Positions 5,065 to 10,649 of a stretch of DNA of 10,649 nucleotides are shown piece after piece. The stretch's first letter is position 1. Each line of letters opens with the position of its first letter. The stretch spans positions 1-10,649 of the forward strand of contig JANOPQ010000202.1 in the NCBI GenBank assembly GCA_031421935.1, written 5' to 3'. This DNA is from JAJTFW01 sp031421935. GTDB lineage: Bacteria > Bacteroidota > Bacteroidia > AKYH767-A > OLB10. Both the position numbers and the translations under genes were made by a program. The notes under the pieces were generated by a model that searched no databases, was not told where the DNA came from, and was given only the letters and a program-made list of their open reading frames with translations.

Positions 5065-5955
5065 ATGTTAAAGAAATCTATCTTTTGTGTTCTTGTAAGT
5101 TGCTTATTAACTTCTAATGTATCAGCACAGAATTATATGCCACTAATTCAAAGCAATAATTACTGGACAATTTTTGAAAATGACTTTACATTGACTTGCA
5201 ATGCAAGTGGTGCAAAGTATTTCTATTTTGATGGTGATACAATTGATCAAGGTATTACCTATAATATTTTAAAATATTATAATCTGCAATCTGCTTTTGT
5301 AAATCCATTCTGTCCCCCTTATTCTATAGATAATTCTCAAAGTTATACTTATGCTTGGATGAGAGAAGATACTTTGTCTAAAAAGGTTTATTTTAAATCG
5401 GGTGCAGCTACTTCTGAACTTCTGGTTTTTGATTTTAGTTTAAATGCGGGCGATACATTGTTCTCACAAACGTCTGGTTGTTTTTATTTAACTGTTGATA
5501 GCACTAGTACCTATATTTTAGATAATGGCATTTCTGTTAAAATTATATATTTAGATAATAACGAATTTTATATTGAGGGCATCGGTAGTTCAAAAGGACT
5601 ATTTAAATGTATAGTTAATTCTTTTGGGCAATACGATAATATTACATGTGTTACTCAAGGAGGAATAAAGTTATTCGGTTCTGCATGTTATGGTTTCACT
5701 GGTATAAATGAAGTTGATGAGAATGGTATTATTAATTTTAGAATCGAGAATAATATTCTTTTTTGGGAAATTGATGCGTCTCAAAAATCAATTGTTTACA
5801 AGGTAGAGTTAGTTAGTTCAAATGGTTCAGTGGCCTACTCCGAGATATGTAATTTAGGAAAAGCTAGTTTTTCAGTTGAAAATTTACCTAAAGGCATTTA
5901 TTTTTTGAGAATAACTACAAAGGATAAATGCTATTCTAGGAAAATTAAAATATAA
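5065..5955 (+). CDS. Secreted protein with T9SS type A sorting domain
   Basis: The 296-residue protein starts with a signal peptide (Lys3-Lys4, hydrophobic 6-16, probable cleavage after VSA at residue 21). The central 200 residues are rich in Asn, Tyr, Ser and Thr, with predicted beta strands and several Cys, and match no enzyme I recognise. The last 70 or so residues (from about 225) form a type IX secretion C-terminal domain: VELVSSNG, then SVENLPKGIYFLRI and the basic tail SRKIKI. The protein is therefore exported by Sec, crosses the outer membrane by T9SS and is released or anchored at the surface. The gene is more AT-rich in appearance than its neighbours and stands alone, divergent from hipB. 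Specific function unknown; secretion route confident. Confidence 0.85.
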   Translation: MLKKSIFCVLVSCLLTSNVSAQNYMPLIQSNNYWTIFENDFTLTCNASGAKYFYFDGDTIDQGITYNILKYYNLQSAFVNPFCPPYSIDNSQSYTYAWMREDTLSKKVYFKSGAATSELLVFDFSLNAGDTLFSQTSGCFYLTVDSTSTYILDNGISVKIIYLDNNEFYIEGIGSSKGLFKCIVNSFGQYDNITCVTQGGIKLFGSACYGFTGINEVDENGIINFRIENNILFWEIDASQKSIVYKVELVSSNGSVAYSEICNLGKASFSVENLPKGIYFLRITTKDKCYSRKIKI

Positions 5956-6011
5956 AGTGAAGTTCTAAATTTTATTGTGTCAGCTTGTTTTGGACTTATT
6001 TAATCTATTGC

Positions 6012-6121
6012 AGCAATCCAATTTTATCCGCAAAATCTGCGTCATCCGTGTTCAATGGATAACTCTTTATGGTACTGCAGTTAATCATAAAAAATCATAA
6101 CCATCATAATAAATCAGTGGC
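6012..6121 (+). repeat. Intergenic repeat, copy 2
   Basis: Second copy of the element at 3144-3237, in the same orientation. Its two conserved blocks are 6012-6056 and 6095-6121, with a 38-base spacer. The right block includes ATCATAACCATCATAATAAATC and is locally repetitive (ATCATAA occurs twice). It lies between the convergent T9SS and epimerase genes. Confidence 0.7.
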
Positions 6122-6152
6122 CCATCAATCATAGTTATACTGACAAGCTTTT

Positions 6153-7139
6153 TCATTTTACAAACCCAACTGTGTACTCAATACATTCATCAATCGTCCT
6201 AAACTCAAACCCCAATTTTTTAATTTTCTCCGACGAATAATAATATTTACTCCTCGCCGACTTAGCGGTTTCTCTCGTGATAAATGGTGCTTTGCCCGTT
6301 AGTTTAGTTACTATATAAACTATAGGCCATGCTAAAGATGCCATCCACGAATGAATTTTGATGGAAGGAGATTTAACTTTCATCGCTGCCGCCATCTTGT
6401 CAAAAAGAGTTTTGAAACTTAAATCTTCCGCGCTTAAAATATAGCGTTCACCAATGATTTCTTTTTTCCAAAGAAAGAGAAGCGCATCACTCACATCTCT
6501 CACATCAACAAATCCACTTACACCCTCTGTGTAAAATGGAAACCCTCTTTTTATTTTTCCAAATAATGCTGCACTTCCTTTTGTAAAATCACCCGGACCT
6601 AAAACAATACTCGGATTTACAATCACAGCAGGCAAACCTTCGGCTATGCCCCGCCATACTTCCCGCTCTGCACCATATTTACTGATCGCATAATTGGAAG
6701 GATTTGAGTTGGGATCCCAATGTGTGTTCTCGTCAATTTTTTGCTCTCCAGAAATTCTTCCCAATGTTGCCACCGAACTAACATGTCCGAAAAATTTAAA
6801 GTTGGGAAGCTGCGTGCAAATATTTACAAGGTTTGCTGTTCCTTCAATATTTATTTTTTCCATCCTTGCCGCCTCTGCTGGAATAAATGAAATCATCGCG
6901 CCCGAATGAAAAACGATGTCTATGCCTTCACAAATGGAATCTAAACTATCAATTTCAAGTAAGTCGCCATCTACCCAAGTCACCCTTTGCCTCAACTCAA
7001 TTTCATTCTTTGTGTATTTTTCAAATAGGTGAATGGAGGAACTTTTACGTTTTAAAGCACGTACTTGATGACCTGCCTTTACCAAATCGTAAAGGAGTCG
7101 GGAACCTATCATTCCTGTGCCGCCAGTTACTAAAATCAT
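6153..7139 (-). CDS. NAD(P)-dependent epimerase/reductase, extended SDR family
   Basis: The 328-residue protein begins MILVTGGTGMIGSRLL, a Rossmann GxxGxxG motif (Gly6, Gly9, Gly12). Further SDR hallmarks are the acidic VDGDL (57-60), the catalytic Ser at HVSSVATLG (121/122), the YAISK motif with Tyr150 and Lys154, and NPSIVLGPGD (175-184). The pattern is that of extended SDRs of the dihydroflavonol-4-reductase/3-beta-hydroxysteroid dehydrogenase-like branch, which reduce or epimerise a nucleotide-sugar, flavonoid or sterol-like substrate. The substrate here cannot be told. An upstream Met at 7190 would add 17 non-family residues; the Met at 7139 is preferred because the Rossmann strand starts there. 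On the minus strand a TATCTTCG box (7144-7151) ends four bases before this ATG, suggesting a near-leaderless transcript. Divergent from tyrS. Confidence 0.85.
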   Translation of the reverse strand: MILVTGGTGMIGSRLLYDLVKAGHQVRALKRKSSSIHLFEKYTKNEIELRQRVTWVDGDLLEIDSLDSICEGIDIVFHSGAMISFIPAEAARMEKINIEGTANLVNICTQLPNFKFFGHVSSVATLGRISGEQKIDENTHWDPNSNPSNYAISKYGAEREVWRGIAEGLPAVIVNPSIVLGPGDFTKGSAALFGKIKRGFPFYTEGVSGFVDVRDVSDALLFLWKKEIIGERYILSAEDLSFKTLFDKMAAAMKVKSPSIKIHSWMASLAWPIVYIVTKLTGKAPFITRETAKSARSKYYYSSEKIKKLGFEFRTIDECIEYTVGFVK

Positions 7140-7258
7140 GGGACGAAGATAATGGAATGGAGCCTCTCTCTGCATGGATTTGAAAATCAAGACTCAAGGA
7201 GTTAAAACTTGAATAGAAGTGTATAGGTCTTGCTTACGGCTACCTCCTCACGAATTCG

Positions 7259-7266
7259 TAAATTTG
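7259..7266 (+). promoter_or_regulatory. -7 promoter box of tyrS
   Basis: TAAATTTG is an exact match to TAnnTTTG, followed by CAGT. The tyrS ATG is 36 bases downstream, which supports the internal start at 7303 rather than the earlier in-frame Met at 7219. A TTG at 7230-7232 is 26 bases upstream, rather far for a -33 element. Confidence 0.5.
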
Positions 7267-7302
7267 CAGTCAATTCTTAATCCTAATTCGAATTCCCTTC
7301 TT

Positions 7303-8595
7303 ATGAGTACTCCTGCATTGAATTTTATTGAAGAGCTTAAATGGCGCGGCATGTTGCAAGATATGATGCCCGGCACCGACGAACTTTTGAAGAAAGGTCC
7401 AGTGAAAGGGTATATAGGCTTCGATCCAACTTCTGATTCATTGGGTGTTGGAAATCTAGTGCAAGTAATGATTTTATTGCATTTTCAACGTTGCGGTCAT
7501 CAACCGGTAGCGCTTGTAGGTGGAGCAACCGGAATGGTGGGCGATCCTTCAGGAAAGTCAGCAGAGCGGAATTTGTTGAGTGAAGAAATCTTGAATGCAA
7601 ATTTACAGGGACAGAAAAAGCAGTTGGAAAAATTTCTGGATTTTACTCCCGGTCCAACGCAAGCAAGTATTGTCAATAATTACGATTGGTTCAAGAATTT
7701 TAATTTTCTTGATTTTATTCGTGATGTGGGTAAACACATTACTGTAAATTATATGATGGCAAAGGATAGCGTAAAATCTCGCTTGGAATCTGGACTCTCA
7801 TTTACAGAGTTTAGTTATCAATTGGTGCAAGGCTACGATTTTTACTATTTGTGGAAGCACCAAGGCTTGAAATTGCAAATGGGCGGCTCCGACCAATGGG
7901 GAAATATTACAACAGGTACTGAACTTATTCGCAGAATGGAGGGCGGTGAAGCATTTGCTTTAACAACCCCGCTCATAAAGAAAGCCGACGGAACTAAATT
8001 CGGAAAAACAGAAAGTGGAAATATTTGGCTTGATCCTAAAAAAACAAGTCCATATAAGTTTTTTCAGTTTTGGTTGAATAGTTCCGACGAAGACAGTAAA
8101 AATTACATTCGAATTTTTACAACGAAAACGCAAGAGGAAGTGCTTGCTTTAGAAGCCGAACACGATCTTGCTCCTAATCAACGTTTACTTCAGAAAGCAA
8201 TCGCAAAAGAAGTAACCATTCGTGTGCACAGTGAAAATGATTATAATGCAGCAGTAGAAGCATCCGAAATTTTGTTTGGAAATGCACCTACTGAAGCATT
8301 GAGTAAACTCGATGAAGAAACTTTGTTGAGTGTGTTCGAAGGCGTTCCGCAAATGCAAATTTCTCGTGATGAATTAGCTGCTGGAATTTCAGTGATTGAA
8401 TTATTGTCCGATAAAGCAAACGTGTTTCCTTCGCGCGGAGAAGCCCGTAAATTAATTCAAGGCGGTGGTGTAAGTATCAATAAGCAAAAGCTAACCGATG
8501 TAAATGCAACACAAAATACAGATGGTCTTTTGCAGAATAAATATTTATTGGTGCAGAAAGGAAAGAAGAATTATTATTTGTTAATTGTGAATTAA
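7303..8595 (+). CDS. tyrS: Tyrosyl-tRNA synthetase
   Basis: The 430-residue class I synthetase charges tRNA-Tyr in the cytoplasm. Residues 35 to about 320 form the catalytic domain: YIGFDPTSDSL, then GGATGMVGDPSGKSAERNLL (73-92), the tyrosine-binding YQLVQGYDFYYL (172-183), GGSDQWGNI (194-202) and the KMSKS-equivalent KFGKT (232-236). A C-terminal S4-like RNA-binding domain follows from about 368 (SRGEARKLIQGGGVSIN). The length is normal for bacterial TyrRS. The HIGH motif reads GVGN (48-51): the first His, which stabilises the adenylation transition state in the Bacillus enzyme, is Gly. The start at 7303 is chosen over 7219 because the earlier 28 residues are not family-like and the promoter box lies between the two. 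Probably heads a transcript with the next two genes. Confidence 0.95.
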   Translation: MSTPALNFIEELKWRGMLQDMMPGTDELLKKGPVKGYIGFDPTSDSLGVGNLVQVMILLHFQRCGHQPVALVGGATGMVGDPSGKSAERNLLSEEILNANLQGQKKQLEKFLDFTPGPTQASIVNNYDWFKNFNFLDFIRDVGKHITVNYMMAKDSVKSRLESGLSFTEFSYQLVQGYDFYYLWKHQGLKLQMGGSDQWGNITTGTELIRRMEGGEAFALTTPLIKKADGTKFGKTESGNIWLDPKKTSPYKFFQFWLNSSDEDSKNYIRIFTTKTQEEVLALEAEHDLAPNQRLLQKAIAKEVTIRVHSENDYNAAVEASEILFGNAPTEALSKLDEETLLSVFEGVPQMQISRDELAAGISVIELLSDKANVFPSRGEARKLIQGGGVSINKQKLTDVNATQNTDGLLQNKYLLVQKGKKNYYLLIVN

Positions 8596-8641
8596 ATCGA
8601 GTTTAAATTGAAATTAACATTCAGCTACTAAAATATAAAAA

Positions 8642-8848
8642 ATGTCTCCCACACGTCGTGTAATTATTGTCCTTGCCAGCGTTGGTGGAGGAAGTGTATT
8701 GTCCTACTTTATTTATAAGTTAAAGAGAGGAGGTGGTGAACTTACCACTCAGGATAAACATACTTTATTGACCAATATTGTTTTTTCAGTAGCGATTATT
8801 TTAGGTGTTGGATTTATGTTTCTTTGGAATAAGAAGAAGGATCTTTAA
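8642..8848 (+). CDS. Small two-helix membrane protein, function unknown
   Basis: The 68-residue protein has hydrophobic segments at about 7-25 and 45-61, separated by a basic, glycine-rich loop (KLKRGGGE) and ended by KKKDL. Positive charges at both ends and in the loop leave the orientation uncertain. No family was recognised. It starts 46 bases after tyrS and stops 21 bases before the DUF255 gene, so it is probably co-transcribed with one or both. The composition, the clear ATG and the lack of a longer competing frame support a real gene. Confidence 0.6.
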   Translation: MSPTRRVIIVLASVGGGSVLSYFIYKLKRGGGELTTQDKHTLLTNIVFSVAIILGVGFMFLWNKKKDL

Positions 8849-8869
8849 TCTTTATTTTCATAATAGCAA

Positions 8870-10567
8870 ATGATGAAAACTCCGAATGCATTAATTCATG
8901 CTACCTCGCCGTATCTTTTGCAGCATGCCTATAATCCGGTGCAATGGTATGCTTGGTCGGAGAAAACATTGCAAAAAGCACGCGATGAAAATAAATTACT
9001 GATCATCAGCATTGGCTATTCAGCTTGTCATTGGTGTCATGTGATGGAGCATGAGAGTTTTGAAGATGAGGAGATCGCCACGGTAATGAATAAGTCTTTT
9101 GTATGTATTAAAATCGATCGCGAAGAACGTCCCGATATCGATCAAGTGTATATGGATGCCGTACAAATGATGACCGGAAGAGGAGGGTGGCCACTCAACG
9201 TGATTGCACTTCCTGATCAACGTCCCATTTATGGTGGAACTTATTTTCCGAAGGAGCAATGGCGTCAAGTGTTATTACAGCTTGCTGCTTTTTTCAGAAA
9301 TGATCCTGCTAAGTGTGATGAATATGCTGGCGAGTTGATGGATGGAATGAAGAAGATGAGTAGTGTTCAATTTTCGAAGGAGGATGCGGATCGAAGTTTT
9401 CCTGATCATACTGAATTGGTAAATCGTTGGTCGAAGCAATGGGATCACGAAGAAGGTGGACCTCTTCGCGCACCTAAATTTCCATTGCCCGATGGCTACC
9501 GATATTTATTAGCAACCACTTTTGCAGAGAAGAATGAAAGTACAAGTAGCCATGTTCATCTTACGTTAACGAAGATGGCATGTGGCGGAATATATGATCA
9601 GCTAGGAGGGGGATTTGCAAGGTACAGTACCGACATGGTTTGGAAAGTTCCTCATTTTGAAAAGATGTTGTACGATAATGCATTGTTGGTTTCGCTTTAT
9701 GCAGATGGATTTAAAGAAAGTAAAAACTCTTTGTATAAAGACGTATTGGTGCAAACATTAGCGTTTGTTGAGCGAGAGTTGATGAGTGAACAAGGCGCAT
9801 TTTATTCAGCGTTGGATGCCGATACCGAAGGAGTAGAAGGGAAGTTTTATTGCTGGACAATAGATGAAGTGAATCAACTGTTGTTGGATGATGCTCCATT
9901 AGCTATTGATTATTTTTCGTTGAATGAAAAAGGATATTGGGAACATGATTTATACATTGCATTGTGTCCAGAATCACTTTCGGATATGTTGGAAAAGTAT
10001 AAATTGAAGGAAGATGAGCTAGCTGAAAAAATTGAAAGTATCAGCCAAAAAATGTTTGATGCCCGAAGTAAACGCATCGCTCCTGGCCTCGACGATAAAA
10101 TTTTATGTTCATGGAATGCCATGATGCTTTCTGGATATTTGGATGCGTATGGGGCTTTAAATGATCCGCATTATTTGGAGGTAGCCATGCAAAGTGCCAC
10201 CTTCATCGAGAAGAATTTCTTGAAGGAGGATCATCTTTTTCACGCTGCAAAGATAAAGGGGGATGAAATTTTAGTGACCATTCCAGGCTTCTTGGAGGAT
10301 TATGCTTTCGTAATTGAAGCATTTATTTCACTTTTTTCTTGTACCATGGACGTTAAGTTTTTGGACATTGCCAATAAACTTACTCAAACGGTGTTGAAAG
10401 AATTTTCTAATGATGATTCTCCCATCTTTTGGTTTACCTCCTCTCATTCTGAGTCGCTAATAGCGAGAAAACAAGAAGTGCAGGATAATGTTATTCCATC
10501 ATCGAATGCAGTGATGTCGAATTATCTATTGCGTTTGTCGCGAATTAATGGCGATTCGTCTCTATAA
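8870..10567 (+). CDS. Thioredoxin-fold DUF255 protein (SSP411/YyaL family), interrupted by a stop
   Basis: The N-terminal domain (about 5-165) is a DUF255 thioredoxin fold. It opens with NALIHATSPYLLQHAYNPVQW and carries the redox motif CHWC (53-56) in SACHWCHVMEHESF, followed by DREERPDIDQVY and GRGGWPLNV. From about 190 an alpha/alpha six-hairpin glycosidase-like region follows (FPLPDGYRY, GGIYDQLGGGFARYSTD, PHFEKMLYDNALLVSLY, SALDADTEGVEGKFYCW). This is the SSP411/YyaL family, whose substrate is not established. Homologues are about 680-700 residues. Here a TAA at 10565-10567 ends the frame at residue 565, while family-like sequence continues in the same frame to the window edge. It is either a nonsense mutation, a sequencing error or a recoded site. 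The gene also runs out of the window. Confidence 0.85.
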   Translation: MMKTPNALIHATSPYLLQHAYNPVQWYAWSEKTLQKARDENKLLIISIGYSACHWCHVMEHESFEDEEIATVMNKSFVCIKIDREERPDIDQVYMDAVQMMTGRGGWPLNVIALPDQRPIYGGTYFPKEQWRQVLLQLAAFFRNDPAKCDEYAGELMDGMKKMSSVQFSKEDADRSFPDHTELVNRWSKQWDHEEGGPLRAPKFPLPDGYRYLLATTFAEKNESTSSHVHLTLTKMACGGIYDQLGGGFARYSTDMVWKVPHFEKMLYDNALLVSLYADGFKESKNSLYKDVLVQTLAFVERELMSEQGAFYSALDADTEGVEGKFYCWTIDEVNQLLLDDAPLAIDYFSLNEKGYWEHDLYIALCPESLSDMLEKYKLKEDELAEKIESISQKMFDARSKRIAPGLDDKILCSWNAMMLSGYLDAYGALNDPHYLEVAMQSATFIEKNFLKEDHLFHAAKIKGDEILVTIPGFLEDYAFVIEAFISLFSCTMDVKFLDIANKLTQTVLKEFSNDDSPIFWFTSSHSESLIARKQEVQDNVIPSSNAVMSNYLLRLSRINGDSSL

Positions 10568-10649
10568 ATTCGTTTTCGTAACATGTTGCAAGTGATGAAG
10601 CCCGATGTAGAAAAAGGAACTGCATGGTATAGTCGATGGGCGCGTGTGT
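10568..10649 (+). pseudogene. Continuation of the DUF255 frame after the in-frame stop
   Basis: In the same frame, directly after the TAA, the sequence encodes IRFRNMLQVMKPDVEKG followed by TAWYSRWARV, with no further stop to the window edge. Homologues have a helix of the type xxxAxxML...V and a YxxW segment here, so this is the expected next part of the protein. Replacing the TAA with one sense codon would give an uninterrupted gene. Partial at the right edge. Confidence 0.6.

Noticed and set aside
6694..7183. Two plus-strand open frames opposite the SDR gene
   Set aside because: They lie wholly within a gene with strong family motifs on the other strand and have no recognisable protein features.
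7140..7190. 17-residue N-terminal extension of the SDR protein
   Set aside because: The Rossmann strand MILVTGGTG starts at 7139 and the extension is unlike the family.
7219..7302. 28-residue N-terminal extension of TyrRS
   Set aside because: The extension is not family-like, and an exact TAAATTTG promoter box lies inside it. The ATG at 7303 gives the normal TyrRS start.
9020..10122. Minus-strand frames within the DUF255 gene
   Set aside because: The opposite strand encodes clear DUF255 motifs throughout. These frames have no start signals or family features.
10540..10649. Frameshift rather than stop in the DUF255 gene
   Set aside because: The family-like sequence before and after the TAA is in the same frame, and the other two frames after 10567 do not give family-like sequence, so a substitution or an in-frame change is the simpler explanation.

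Overview
The window looks like chromosomal DNA of a member of the Bacteroidota, probably an uncultured or environmental Chitinophagales/Sphingobacteriales-type organism. The genus cannot be fixed from the sequence. Three things support the phylum: a secreted protein with a type IX secretion (T9SS) C-terminal sorting domain, an HU-CCDC81/SPOR fusion protein of a kind known from this phylum, and upstream boxes of the Bacteroidota TAnnTTTG type in place of Shine-Dalgarno sites. The DNA is AT-rich, genes are separated by long AT-rich gaps, and three genes start with TTG or GTG.

Layout. 1-543 holds no gene but has two inverted repeats and a good promoter for the HU-CCDC81/SPOR protein (544-1587). 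Next is a two-gene unit: a GNAT-like acetyltransferase (1794-2324) and, one base later, a 58-residue basic protein (2326-2502), arranged like a toxin-antitoxin pair. A DUF983 zinc-ribbon membrane protein follows (2656-3036).

The most distinctive module is on the minus strand at 3294-4824: a three-gene hipB-hipS-hipT type toxin-antitoxin operon, in which the HipA kinase core and its N-terminal subdomain are separate proteins. Upstream of it, three near-identical 14-base sites lie 60-62 bases apart and are candidate HipB operators. A divergently transcribed T9SS cargo protein (5065-5955) follows. The hip operon and the T9SS gene lie between two same-orientation copies of an intergenic repeat (3144-3237 and 6012-6121), each in a gap between convergent genes.

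The right part is housekeeping-like: an extended-SDR NAD(P)-dependent epimerase/reductase (6153-7139, minus strand), diverging from tyrS (7303-8595), then a small two-helix membrane protein (8642-8848) and a thioredoxin-fold DUF255 protein (from 8870). The last is interrupted by an in-frame TAA at 10565-10567, after which family-like coding sequence continues in the same frame to the window edge. tyrS, the small protein and the DUF255 gene are closely spaced on one strand and may be co-transcribed.

The strongest leads are the tripartite Hip system (its HipS-like protein appears to lack the tryptophan reported to block the E. coli kinase), its spaced operator array, the GNAT/small-protein pair, the altered HIGH motif in TyrRS, and the in-frame stop in the DUF255 gene. 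No tRNA, rRNA, CRISPR array or transposase was seen.
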